Of a stretch of 64,000 nucleotides of DNA, positions 53,144-63,873 are shown in pieces (the stretch's first letter is position 1; each line of letters starts with the position of its first letter). This DNA is from an uncultured Ilumatobacter sp. (GTDB lineage Bacteria > Actinomycetota > Acidimicrobiia > Acidimicrobiales > Ilumatobacteraceae), in the NCBI GenBank assembly GCA_937919625.1, contig CALFRK010000060.1, forward strand, positions 1-64,000, given 5' to 3'. The position numbers and the translations under genes are program-made. The notes beneath the pieces were generated by a model. It did no database searches. It had not been told where the DNA came from and was given only the letters and a program-made list of their open reading frames with translations.

Positions 53144-53251
53144 CTAGAGTGCCGCCACCGGTCGTTGGCCGGTGCGTGTGTGATTGCCCACCGCCTGATC
53201 GGGGCTCGCCAGTTGACCTGGCAGTTCGATCTGGGTTGATTCTGGACTCAT
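53144..53251 (-). CDS. Short leader ORF (35 aa) upstream of the acyl-CoA ligase
   Basis: Begins at ATG 53251 with GAGGAGG (53263-53257) at ideal spacing, one of the best ribosome sites in the window, and ends at a TAG 2 nt before the ligase ATG. The peptide is MSPESTQIELPGQLASP... and is not recognised. It may be a small protein or a leader that couples translation into the ligase gene, which itself lacks a good ribosome site. Confidence 0.5.
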   Translation of the reverse strand: MSPESTQIELPGQLASPDQAVGNHTRTGQRPVAAL

Positions 53252-53379
53252 GGCGCCCTCCTCGGCTCCGTGGTCGTGTGCGGTCATGTTCGTCGCCGCA
53301 CCCCGGTTTGAAGCTACTCGCGACAACGCTGCGGAGGTGTGCCGCCGCGCCGCCGCATTCGCTGTCGTACTGTTCGGGC

Positions 53380-53748
53380 ATGAGCGAACGCGTGATCACG
53401 GTCGGATCTGTCGTCATCAATGTATGCGACATCGAGAAGCAGAAGGCGTTCTGGGGTGCGGTGCTGGGTAGCGAGGTCGCCCATCAGATCGCACCGCAGT
53501 TCGTGTGGTTCGTGCCCCAGCACCCCGGCGGGATTTCGGTCGCCCTGCAAGCGGTCAAGGACCCGACCGAAGGTCCGCGCCGTCTGCACCTCGACACATC
53601 AGCCGACGATGTCGAGGCCGCCAAGTCACAGGTGATCGATCTGGGCGGGTCGCACGTCGAAGACCGGGAAATGGGTGGCTTCCTATGGAGCGTCATGACG
53701 GATCCCGAAGGCAACGAGTTCTGCATCGCTGCCGCTGGCGCACACTGA
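53380..53748 (+). CDS. VOC (glyoxalase-like) domain protein
   Basis: A 122-residue single VOC domain with two beta-alpha-beta-beta-beta repeats: VGSVVINVCDIEKQKAFWGA, RRLHLDTSADDVEAAK and SVMTDPEGNEFCIAAAG. Likely metal ligands are His in LHLD and Glu in GNEFC. The function is unknown. TACTGT lies 6 nt before ATG 53380, supporting this start over the longer open frame. Confidence 0.83.
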   Translation: MSERVITVGSVVINVCDIEKQKAFWGAVLGSEVAHQIAPQFVWFVPQHPGGISVALQAVKDPTEGPRRLHLDTSADDVEAAKSQVIDLGGSHVEDREMGGFLWSVMTDPEGNEFCIAAAGAH

Positions 53749-53767
53749 TCCGGGTTAGCGTGGCATC

Positions 53768-54979
53768 ATGGATGCCCGCCATGCGCTGGCGAATTGGGAG
53801 CATGATGGTCTCATCTCGCCCGAGCTTGCTGCCCAGCTGGGCGACACACTCGGAGTTGATGAAAAGCAGGCCCGCACAGACAGTCTGATCCGCCTGCTCG
53901 TCGGGGTCGGAGCAATCTTGATCGGTGGAGGGCTGCTGCTGTTCATCGGCAGCCACTGGGACACCCAGTCGCCAGCCCGCCGAGTCGGCTTACTGCTGCT
54001 CGTATTTGCGCTGGTTATCGTTGCAGCGGCGGTAGCCGATCGTCAACGGCTCGAAACCACCGGTCGTGGTCTGTGGTTCGTGGCGTCGATCACGGTCGGG
54101 GTCAACATCTTCCTGCTCGGGCAAATCTTCAATCTCCCGCTCAACTTCTGGCAGGGCACGTTGTTGTGGATGATCGCAGCCTTGGCAATGGGGTGGGCTT
54201 CGCCATCCGTCGCCCAAGGCTGGCTGGTTGTCGTTCTGGGGCTGTTGACGCTGGGCTGGATTTCGGTGCCGAGCTCCCAGTTCTTCGACCAAGGGGCATT
54301 CTTGTGGGAGCCGGCCGGAATCCGCCCGTTGATCGCGCTGCTCGGGCTGGCGCTGTCGGCGGTGTCGATGTTGACCGCCCAGACGAATTTTGAGTTCCTT
54401 GCCTTACCGAGTCGGGCGATCGGGGTGTCGTTGATCGCCGTGCCGCTGACCGTGTCGACCTTTGATCCGGAGGTGTTCGACTGGGTCTGGGAAATGGATG
54501 CCAGATGGTTCCACCTCGTTCTGGCGGTGACGTGTGTTGTCGTCATCGTCGTCGCCTGGGTAGCCACGTCGAGCAGGCTGCTGGCGTGGGCGTTGCCGAT
54601 CCTGGGGCTGTTCCTGGCCGTGCTGCTGATCCAGGTCGACAGCCGATCCGACATCCCTCGCAGCGGCGTTTACCTCGATTCATCGTCGTGGCTCGCCGAG
54701 CCGATCGCCGGGTCCGAATGGATGCTGGGCCTCTACACAGCTGTGATCTTCGCATTCGCACTCGGCACGGTGGTCGCCGGTCAGCGGATGCGGGTGGCCG
54801 CCCTGGTCAATGTCGGACTGGCGGTCGTTGCGGTGCTGCTGATGTCGATCTATATCGGCCGGCTCGCCGGCGCCTTGCCGACCTCGTTGGCCGTGTTGCT
54901 CGGTGGGGTCCTACTCGTTGCCGGAGCGGTGTTCCTCGAACGAAAGCGGCGCGACCTGATCTCCGAGGTGACCTCATGA
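53768..54979 (+). CDS. DUF2157 polytopic membrane protein
   Basis: A 403-residue protein. The cytoplasmic N-terminal domain (ALANWEHDGLISPELAAQLG) is typical of DUF2157, followed by about ten TM segments starting at LLVGVGAILIGGGLLLFIGS. TAGCGT lies 6 nt before the ATG. Its stop overlaps the start of a GDYXXLXY-family gene, the usual genetic partner of DUF2157. The joint function is unknown. Confidence 0.82.
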   Translation: MDARHALANWEHDGLISPELAAQLGDTLGVDEKQARTDSLIRLLVGVGAILIGGGLLLFIGSHWDTQSPARRVGLLLLVFALVIVAAAVADRQRLETTGRGLWFVASITVGVNIFLLGQIFNLPLNFWQGTLLWMIAALAMGWASPSVAQGWLVVVLGLLTLGWISVPSSQFFDQGAFLWEPAGIRPLIALLGLALSAVSMLTAQTNFEFLALPSRAIGVSLIAVPLTVSTFDPEVFDWVWEMDARWFHLVLAVTCVVVIVVAWVATSSRLLAWALPILGLFLAVLLIQVDSRSDIPRSGVYLDSSSWLAEPIAGSEWMLGLYTAVIFAFALGTVVAGQRMRVAALVNVGLAVVAVLLMSIYIGRLAGALPTSLAVLLGGVLLVAGAVFLERKRRDLISEVTS

Positions 54980-55437
54980 CGCGCCGCCACGTGATCGCTG
55001 TCGTGATCGCGCTGCTGGCGATGGTGACGGTGCTGTTGCCGCCACTGTGGATACGAACGACGGGCGACGAGGCCACGTTGGCGATCCGCCCCGTCGATCC
55101 GCTCAGCCTGTTCCGGGGCAACTATGTCGACCTGCGCTACGACGTCGAGATGCCCAGCGAGATGTCGGATCTGGACCGCTCCGTCTTTGTGGTGTTCTCA
55201 GACGAACGCCCGGGGCGCCTGCTACGCGTGTCAGAGGACCGACCTGATCTCGACAATGGTGAGTTCTGTGTGCGGGGTGAGGCGCGGTACGGCTCGCTGT
55301 CGTTTCCTCAGCTCGAACAGTTCTTTGTCACACCTGAGCGCGGTCGAGAACTCGAGAGCCGTCTGAACGAGATGGTTGCCGTGCTCAAGGTGACGGGTCG
55401 CTGCCGCGCCGTGTTGGTCGACATCGAGTTGCGGTAG
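54976..55437 (+). CDS. GDYXXLXY-family membrane-anchored protein
   Basis: A 153-residue protein with an N-terminal TM anchor (VIAVVIALLAMVTVLLPPLW) and the family motif region LSLFRGNYVDLRYDVE, which has Asn in place of the Asp of GDYxxLxY. The rest lies outside the membrane. ATG 54976 overlaps the DUF2157 stop by four bases, so the pair is coupled. The function is unknown. Confidence 0.8.
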   Translation: MTRRHVIAVVIALLAMVTVLLPPLWIRTTGDEATLAIRPVDPLSLFRGNYVDLRYDVEMPSEMSDLDRSVFVVFSDERPGRLLRVSEDRPDLDNGEFCVRGEARYGSLSFPQLEQFFVTPERGRELESRLNEMVAVLKVTGRCRAVLVDIELR

Positions 55438-55531
55438 ACGACTGCCTCGCTAAGAACTCAGCGGTGAGTAGAGGCCCGTCGGTTATGCCGAGCTGGATGG
55501 ACTCCGGGGCTGTGACGGTACCCTCGCATCC

Positions 55532-55858
55532 GTGGCCGAAGCCGATCAAAAGATTCCGATCAAGATGTTGAATGACCGTCTGCTGGTCAAGCTCAGCAAG
55601 GAAGATGGCGAGCGCACATCGATGGGCGGGATCCTGATTCCGGCGACCGCGCAGATTGCCAAGCGCCTGGCGTGGGCCGAGGTTGTGGCGCTCGGGCAGA
55701 ACGTGCGCAGCGCCGAGGTCGGCGACAAGGTGCTGTTTAGCCCCGACGATCGGTACGAGGTCGAGGTCGGCGGCGAAGACCTGATCATGTTGCGAGAACG
55801 CGACCTGCATGCGGTGGCGGCGCAACGTATCGAATCCAGCACCGGCCTGTACCTCTAG
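55532..55858 (+). CDS. GroES-type co-chaperonin, without adjacent groEL
   Basis: A 108-residue GroES-fold protein: [20 protein letters not shown], the mobile-loop region [12 protein letters not shown], and [20 protein letters not shown]. The mobile loop has GGILIP, which matches the IVL-type contact with GroEL. The tail [11 protein letters not shown] is an addition to typical GroES. The start is GTG with TACCCT 7 nt upstream. No groEL is nearby, so it may be a second copy or a specialised co-chaperonin. Confidence 0.82.
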   Translation: MAEADQKIPIKMLNDRLLVKLSKEDGERTSMGGILIPATAQIAKRLAWAEVVALGQNVRSAEVGDKVLFSPDDRYEVEVGGEDLIMLRERDLHAVAAQRIESSTGLYL

Positions 55859-55877
55859 CGACCGTAGGCTGCCTGGC

Positions 55878-56249
55878 ATGCCGACCGGGATTCGTATCGA
55901 TGCCACGCCTGAACAGCTCGAACAGGTGTCGTTCAATCACGACGGGCTGGTGCCGGCGATCGCCCAAGACATCGAGAGCCGCGACGTGCTGATGATGGCC
56001 TGGATGAACCGTGACTCGCTGGCACGCACGTTTGACGAGGGGCTGATGGTCTACTGGTCGCGTAGCCGCCAAGAGCTGTGGCGCAAGGGCGACACCAGCG
56101 GCGACCGTCAGTTGGTGCGCGAGGCCTACTACGACTGCGACGGTGACACGCTGCTGTTCTTGGTCGAACAAGAGGGTGCTGGGGCGTGCCACACGGGTGC
56201 CCGTACCTGCTTCTTCCGCTCGTTCGTCGCCGCCGACTCGGCAACGTGA
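55878..56249 (+). CDS. hisI: Phosphoribosyl-AMP cyclohydrolase
   Basis: Opens the adenine ring of PR-AMP in histidine synthesis. The 123-residue single-domain enzyme has [31 protein letters not shown], the metal-binding [14 protein letters not shown] and [10 protein letters not shown] with the zinc cysteines. It is not fused to HisE. TAGGCT lies 7 nt before the ATG. trpE starts 5 bp after the stop; hisI-trpE clustering is common in actinobacteria. Confidence 0.95.
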   Translation: MPTGIRIDATPEQLEQVSFNHDGLVPAIAQDIESRDVLMMAWMNRDSLARTFDEGLMVYWSRSRQELWRKGDTSGDRQLVREAYYDCDGDTLLFLVEQEGAGACHTGARTCFFRSFVAADSAT

Positions 56250-56253
56250 CGCT

Positions 56254-57780
56254 GTGAAGATCCGGCCGTCGCGCGACGAGTTCAAGGCGTTCGCCGCAGG
56301 GCACAGCATCGTCCCGGTGTGGACCGAGGTGCTCGGTGATCTCGAAACGCCAGTCGCTGCCTTTGCCAAACTTGTCGGAGACGAACCGGGGTTTCTGCTC
56401 GAGTCGGTCGAGCACGGCGAGCGTTGGAGCCGGTTCTCGTTTGTCGGCCGCAACCCGTCGGCCACGATGGTGCTGCGCGATGGCCAACTGTCCGTGTCGG
56501 GTGACCTACCCAATTCGATTCCCACAGACCAGGGGATGTTGGCGGCGATCGAGGCGATGCTGGCGGCCTACACCAGCCCAGTGTTCGACGAGTTGCCGCC
56601 GATGCATGGCGGCATCATGGGATTTCTCGGCTACGACGTGATTCGCGAGGTCGAGCATCTTCCCGACATGCCGCACGACGACCACGGTCTGCCTGACGCG
56701 ATCATGAGCGTGATCGGCTCGCTGGCCGCTTTCGACCACTGGCGCCAACGGATCTACATGATCGAGAGCGTGCCGACTCACGGCCTGTCCGAGCAGCAGT
56801 TGAACGACGCCTACGATGCCGCCGCGGTGCGTGTGCACGCGAGCATCGATCGCCTGGCGCAACCCCTGCCATATGTGCCTGTCGAACCGCCGACCAAGGG
56901 CGACGAGTTACCCAAACTGCGTTCATCGATGCCAGACGGCATGTACCAGCGGGCAGTCGACGTCGCCAAGGAGTACATCCTCGAGGGCGACATCTTCCAG
57001 GTCGTGCTGGCACAGCGCTACGACATCGAACTCGAAGCCGACCCGTTCGACGTGTACCGCGTGCTGCGCCAGGTGAACCCCAGCCCGTACATGTACTTCC
57101 TGCGGCATCCCGAGATCACGATCGTCGGATCGTCGCCCGAACCGATGGTGCAGCTGCTCGACCGCAAGGTGATCAGTCGCCCCATCGCCGGCACTCGCAA
57201 GCGGGGCAGCACCGACGAGCACGATCGTCGTCTTGCCGCCGAGTTGATCGAACATCCTAAAGAGCGCGCCGAGCACGTGATGCTGGTCGACCTCGCCCGC
57301 AACGATGTCGGTCGAGTCGCCGAGTTCGGCACGGTGCACCTCGACGAACTGATGACACTCGAGCGCTACAGCCACGTCATGCACCTCACATCCCAGGTGT
57401 CGGGTGACCTGTGCGACGGGCTCGGGCCGATCGACGTGTTGCGGGCCACGCTTCCGGCTGGCACCGTCAGCGGCGCCCCGAAGGTTCGGGCGATGGAGAT
57501 CATCGATCAGCTCGAACCGGTCAAGCGAGGCCCGTACGCCGGTGTCGTCGGCTACATCGACTGGTCTGGCAACCTAGATACGGCGATCGCCATTCGCACA
57601 ATGTTTATCCGCCCCGATGGTGTGATCGCCAGCCTGCAGGCGGGCGCCGGCATCGTCGCCGACAGCGTTCCCGATGACGAAGACCTCGAGTGCCGCAACA
57701 AGGCGGCTGCCTTGCTGGCCGCGATCCCTGCCGCCCGCCGCATGACAGCGGCCCGCAAAGCCGCTGGCACGACCGCCTGA
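56254..57780 (+). CDS. trpE: Anthranilate synthase component I
   Basis: Makes anthranilate from chorismate with ammonia from a TrpG partner, which is not in the window. The 508-residue protein has the N-terminal block with LLESVEHGERWSRFSFVG, which includes the Trp-binding LLES feedback motif, and the chorismate-binding domain with HLTSQVSGDL, GTVSGAPKVRAMEII and AGAGIVADS. The start GTG 56254 fits family length. Confidence 0.94.
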   Translation: MKIRPSRDEFKAFAAGHSIVPVWTEVLGDLETPVAAFAKLVGDEPGFLLESVEHGERWSRFSFVGRNPSATMVLRDGQLSVSGDLPNSIPTDQGMLAAIEAMLAAYTSPVFDELPPMHGGIMGFLGYDVIREVEHLPDMPHDDHGLPDAIMSVIGSLAAFDHWRQRIYMIESVPTHGLSEQQLNDAYDAAAVRVHASIDRLAQPLPYVPVEPPTKGDELPKLRSSMPDGMYQRAVDVAKEYILEGDIFQVVLAQRYDIELEADPFDVYRVLRQVNPSPYMYFLRHPEITIVGSSPEPMVQLLDRKVISRPIAGTRKRGSTDEHDRRLAAELIEHPKERAEHVMLVDLARNDVGRVAEFGTVHLDELMTLERYSHVMHLTSQVSGDLCDGLGPIDVLRATLPAGTVSGAPKVRAMEIIDQLEPVKRGPYAGVVGYIDWSGNLDTAIAIRTMFIRPDGVIASLQAGAGIVADSVPDDEDLECRNKAAALLAAIPAARRMTAARKAAGTTA

Positions 57781-57783
57781 TAA

Positions 57784-58563
57784 TTACGACCGTCTAGCCA
57801 GGTAGTTCGAGGCGATCTCTCGAAGGCGATCACGCCCGAAGCTCGGGTCATGGCCGGCGTGCACCACATCGACCGGAAGATTTATCAGGCGCTCCATCGT
57901 TTTGCAGTAGACGGCGATGTCGGAGTGGTCGAGCTCGTCGAGCAGCGGCCCGTCATAGATCGCGTCGCCCGAGAACAGGGTGCCGGTCTCGGCTTCCCAC
58001 AGCCCGATCGATCCGGGTGAGTGGCCGGGCAGGTGAAGCACCTCGAACTGGCGATCGCCGATGTCGACGACGTCGCCTTCGTCGATCAACCGGGTCACGC
58101 GAGCCGTTCTTTGGGTGAATCCCTCGAACGCCACTCCTGCTGGGAGGGCGGTTACGAACTGTGGGTTGTCCCACTTGTAGCCGGCCCGCCGCAACGACTC
58201 GATCGCAGCCTCGCCCCACGCTTCGATGGGGTCGAGCGAGGTGAGCCGCGGATATTTCATGTCGTCGGCCTCGGCGGGGTGGACCAGCACCTCATCGAAC
58301 TCGTGATGGCCCCCGACATGGTCGCCATGGCTGTGGGTGGCAACGGCTGTTACGGGTTTGTCGAGCACGTCGACCAGCTCCTCGACAAGGCTCGCGACAC
58401 CCATTCCGGTGTCGACGATCATGTCCTTGCTGGTGCCCCTTACGTGCCAGATATTGCAGCGCATCAATGGTGTGACGTGTGGCTCCCAGAGCAGGGTGAT
58501 TTGGTTGTCGATGTGTCGGCGTTCGAACCAGCGCTCGGCGAGCGGAAGACCTATGCTGCTCAC
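57784..58563 (-). CDS. Metallo-beta-lactamase-fold hydrolase
   Basis: A 259-residue MBL protein. The zinc motif is THSHGDHVGGHHEF (HxHxDH), followed by LHLPGHSPGSIGLW, FSGDAIYDG and VVHAGHDPSFG, a complete set of ligands. The long gap between the first and second motif suggests a glyoxalase II or lactonase-like substrate pocket. The start is GTG 58563, which overlaps the stop of the upstream membrane protein gene (GTGA). The frame is open to 59022 but that part is antisense-like. Confidence 0.88.
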   Translation of the reverse strand: MSSIGLPLAERWFERRHIDNQITLLWEPHVTPLMRCNIWHVRGTSKDMIVDTGMGVASLVEELVDVLDKPVTAVATHSHGDHVGGHHEFDEVLVHPAEADDMKYPRLTSLDPIEAWGEAAIESLRRAGYKWDNPQFVTALPAGVAFEGFTQRTARVTRLIDEGDVVDIGDRQFEVLHLPGHSPGSIGLWEAETGTLFSGDAIYDGPLLDELDHSDIAVYCKTMERLINLPVDVVHAGHDPSFGRDRLREIASNYLARRS

Positions 58564-59129
58564 AGCGCCAGAGCGATCAGAAAGATGAAGCCGAGGAAAC
58601 CAAAAACCAGGCTGATCAGGATTGTCCCTAGCACCAGCCCGGGAAAGCTGGTGATCGCGCTGACGGCAGCGGTCAAACGCGCTGAGCTGTCCAAGCCCGA
58701 ACCCGCGAGGTTTTTGAACCCATGCATCTGACGGGATAAAACGATCGCCGAGCCGCCGGTTGGGCCATCCATCTGGCCACCTCCGTCGGCATCGACGGCA
58801 AATGTCTCGATCACTGTCCGTGTCGAGCCCTTGCCGTCGCTGATCAGCGAGCGGACCTCGGTCGCAAGCTCGGGCACGTGGCGCTTGATCGAGCCGACAC
58901 GCCAACGGGCCAGGAAGGCGCCGCCGATGGCGATCGACCCGAACACGATCCCGAGCACGATCCAGACCTGCTGGATCCCGCCCGACAGCGCGGCGACGCC
59001 AAGCAGGAAGCCTCCGACGCAAATGATCGTTGCGCCGATCAGCAGTTTGGTTGAGAAGCGCGCCGCTTTACGGGCGACTATCGTGACCGTGTTGACGGCG
59101 CGCTGAGCGAGTTCGTCTAGTTCTGACAT
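58560..59129 (-). CDS. Membrane protein of unknown function
   Basis: A 189-residue protein with two N-terminal TM helices (LLIGATIICVGGFLLGVAAL, VWIVLGIVFGSIAIGGAFLA), a soluble middle part (about residues 80-145) and a C-terminal hydrophobic hairpin (SFPGLVLGTILISLVFGFLG). I do not recognise the family. It is co-translated with the MBL hydrolase downstream and diverges from ygfZ, the starts lying 33 bp apart. Confidence 0.65.
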   Translation of the reverse strand: MSELDELAQRAVNTVTIVARKAARFSTKLLIGATIICVGGFLLGVAALSGGIQQVWIVLGIVFGSIAIGGAFLARWRVGSIKRHVPELATEVRSLISDGKGSTRTVIETFAVDADGGGQMDGPTGGSAIVLSRQMHGFKNLAGSGLDSSARLTAAVSAITSFPGLVLGTILISLVFGFLGFIFLIALAL

Positions 59130-59162
59130 GTGTTGTCGAGTGTGTCACGCCAGACTGGTGCG

Positions 59163-59825
59163 ATGGAACTCCCCGCTGATCTCGACCGCCTGCTCGGCCC
59201 CCGCGATGTCGTGGTGGTCGAAGGCGCCGACGCCCAGAAGTATCTGCACTCACAGGTTTCGCAAGCGCTTCAGGACCAGGCTGTCGGCGAGCAGCGCTGG
59301 ACGTTCGTGCTCGAACCGTCCGGCAAGATTGATGTGCTGGCGCGGGTGACCCGCTCGGGTGACGACCGTTTCGAACTCGACACCGACGCTGGTTTCGGCG
59401 AAGTGTTGCTGGCGCGTCTCGATCGGTTCAAGATCAGAGTGTCGGCCGACACGTCACTGCAATCGACCGAGGTCACCACGCTCGATCCGGCAATCGAGCG
59501 TGACCGAATCATCGCCGGCTGGCCCCGAATGGGGGCCGAGATCGTTCCGGGCGAAACGATTCCTGGCGGCACCGGGCTGACCGGCATCGCCGTCAGCTAC
59601 ACCAAGGGCTGTTATCCCGGCCAGGAACTCGTCGAGCGGATGGACAGCCGCGCCGCACAAGCCCCGATGTCATTGCGTCGCGTAACGGCGACGGCGGGTG
59701 TGGTGGTTGGTGACCCGGTGCTCGATGGAGACACCGATGTCGGTGTCATCACCAGCGTCTCAGGCGAAGCAGCTCTCGCCTGGATCAAACGAACCAGTGA
59801 AATCGGCACCCCCATCGGCTTTTGA
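59163..59825 (+). CDS. ygfZ: YgfZ/GcvT-domain folate-binding Fe-S assembly protein
   Basis: A 220-residue tetrahydrofolate-binding protein that helps repair or assemble certain Fe-S enzymes. The signature KGCYPGQE is in SYTKGCYPGQELVERMDSR, with the conserved Cys. The N-terminal part has VVEGADAQKYLHSQVSQAL. ATG 59163 is chosen over an upstream in-frame start at 59130, as it gives the family N-terminus. A palindromic repeat follows the gene. Confidence 0.88.
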   Translation: MELPADLDRLLGPRDVVVVEGADAQKYLHSQVSQALQDQAVGEQRWTFVLEPSGKIDVLARVTRSGDDRFELDTDAGFGEVLLARLDRFKIRVSADTSLQSTEVTTLDPAIERDRIIAGWPRMGAEIVPGETIPGGTGLTGIAVSYTKGCYPGQELVERMDSRAAQAPMSLRRVTATAGVVVGDPVLDGDTDVGVITSVSGEAALAWIKRTSEIGTPIGF

Positions 59826-59840
59826 CCAGTTCACGTGAGA

Positions 59841-59865
59841 CGACGTTGTGTCTGACGCAACGTGG
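59841..59865. repeat. Palindrome with TCTGA loop, copy of 38484-38508
   Basis: CGACGTTGTG, TCTGA, CGCAACGTGG: it differs from the copy at 38484 at two of 25 bases. The differences are in the outer stem and the loop, so only ACGTTG/CAACGT plus G-T and G-C pairs remain. It lies between ygfZ and the convergent protease gene. Confidence 0.78.
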
Positions 59866-59866
59866 T

Positions 59867-61084
59867 TCAGGCGAGGGCGGAGCGGATGCCTTGGAAGACG
59901 GGGTGGTTGCGCAGCGCCGCGAAGTCGGGGGACTGGTCCATCGTGCGGATCAACAAGGCCTTGTAGCCCTCTGGTTCGGCACCGGTCGCCTCGATCGCGG
60001 CGTGCAACCAACGCAGGCTGTTGTCGATATCGCCAAGCCGCGCCGCCGATCGGGCGACGACGCTGGCCAGCGGCGAGGTGCGGTGGTGTGCGAAGCCGCT
60101 GGCTGCGTACTCGCCGGCGCGCTGGGCATCGCCGAGCGCCAACAGGATGTCGGCCAGAACCCGGGCGCTGTAGTCGTTGCCGGCAGGCAGGTCGCGTGGT
60201 AACACGGCGACGATCGCCTGTAACTGCTCGGCAGTAGCGGCGGTCGGCGGGGTCCATCGCGGGGGCTTGTCATCTCGTAGGTCGGCCAGGATGACTCCCA
60301 TTGCTCCGCCCTGATCGCCCTTCGACAAGGCAACGTGGGCGTCGTACCAAGGTGACATGCGTTGACCGGGCTCTAGCATTCCGGGCTGTCCCGTTTGCCA
60401 GCCGTTCGCCTCGGCACTGATATAGCGGGTGGCCGGGTTCGCTTTGCTGCCCGGTTTGGCCGTGCTCTGCAGCATCTGAAACTGGTTGAGCAACAAGAAG
60501 GCGATGAAGATCCCGAAGCTGCCATGGCCCGTGGTGAACATGAGGACGGCCCCGGTTCCGGTGATCACCAGGCTGGCGATCACCATCGTGCGCAGGGCTC
60601 TCTGGCCGAGGAACGTCTCGAGCCCGGTCATAGCCAGATGGCCCCCGTCGAGCGGGAGCACCGGAATCAAGTTCAGGGCGCCGATGATCGGGCCGGCCCA
60701 CCAGATCGCCAGCGCCGCATCGGATATGCGTGCGCTGTCGATCGACAATGGGTTGACGCCCATCACGGCGAGAATCGACACGCTGATGCCGATCTGTACG
60801 CCCGGACCTGCGGCCGAGATCAGCGCCCGTCGGGAGCGGCTGAGCGGGCGCCGCGGGTCAGGTCGAAACGACGTATACCCCGCCAGAAAGTCGAGCGAGA
60901 TCGAAGCCTCGGCTCCTGCAGAGCGAGCGGCGAGTGCGTGGCCGAGCTCGTGTAGCAGCGTGAAGATCGCGATTCCTCCTGCCAGCCACAGACCAAATCT
61001 GTCTTGATAGAGAAACACGATCAAGGCGAGGAAGATCAAGAAGCCGGTTCGTACGTGTACGTCGAAACCGAGCAGGCGAAACAT
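59867..61084 (-). CDS. Site-2-protease-like (M50) membrane metalloprotease with TPR-like tail
   Basis: A 405-residue membrane protein. The N-terminal half has the zinc motif LLHELGHALAAR and the second ligand block NLIPVLPLDGGHLAM, within about six TM helices. The C-terminal soluble part (about 245-405) is Ala/Leu-rich helical hairpins such as ARVLADILLALGDAQRAGEY, resembling TPR repeats. Family members include SpoIVFB/S2P. TAGGAT lies 7 nt before the ATG. The substrate is unknown. Confidence 0.85.
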   Translation of the reverse strand: MFRLLGFDVHVRTGFLIFLALIVFLYQDRFGLWLAGGIAIFTLLHELGHALAARSAGAEASISLDFLAGYTSFRPDPRRPLSRSRRALISAAGPGVQIGISVSILAVMGVNPLSIDSARISDAALAIWWAGPIIGALNLIPVLPLDGGHLAMTGLETFLGQRALRTMVIASLVITGTGAVLMFTTGHGSFGIFIAFLLLNQFQMLQSTAKPGSKANPATRYISAEANGWQTGQPGMLEPGQRMSPWYDAHVALSKGDQGGAMGVILADLRDDKPPRWTPPTAATAEQLQAIVAVLPRDLPAGNDYSARVLADILLALGDAQRAGEYAASGFAHHRTSPLASVVARSAARLGDIDNSLRWLHAAIEATGAEPEGYKALLIRTMDQSPDFAALRNHPVFQGIRSALA

Positions 61085-61156
61085 CGAGGCAATCCTAGGG
61101 CGGTTTCACCGTGTCGACCGGGGGCACACAGCGGTCGGCCCGTAGACTTTCTTCTC

Positions 61157-63814
<2,658 letters not shown>

Positions 63815-63824
63815 CCGCAACCAC

Positions 63825-63857
63825 CGTTACTGCAGGTGCCAGGCACCTGCGCTAACG
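63825..63857. repeat. Palindrome, GCAGGTGCC-A-GGCACCTGC
   Basis: A perfect 9-bp inner stem (63832-63840 and 63842-63850) with outer CGTTA (63825-63829) and TAACG (63853-63857). It matches the element at 7231-7263 in core and outer arms. A further half copy CAGGTGCC follows at 63858-63865. It lies between the convergent ppdK and DUF445 genes. Confidence 0.82.
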
Positions 63858-63873
63858 CAGGTGCCGCCTTCCG

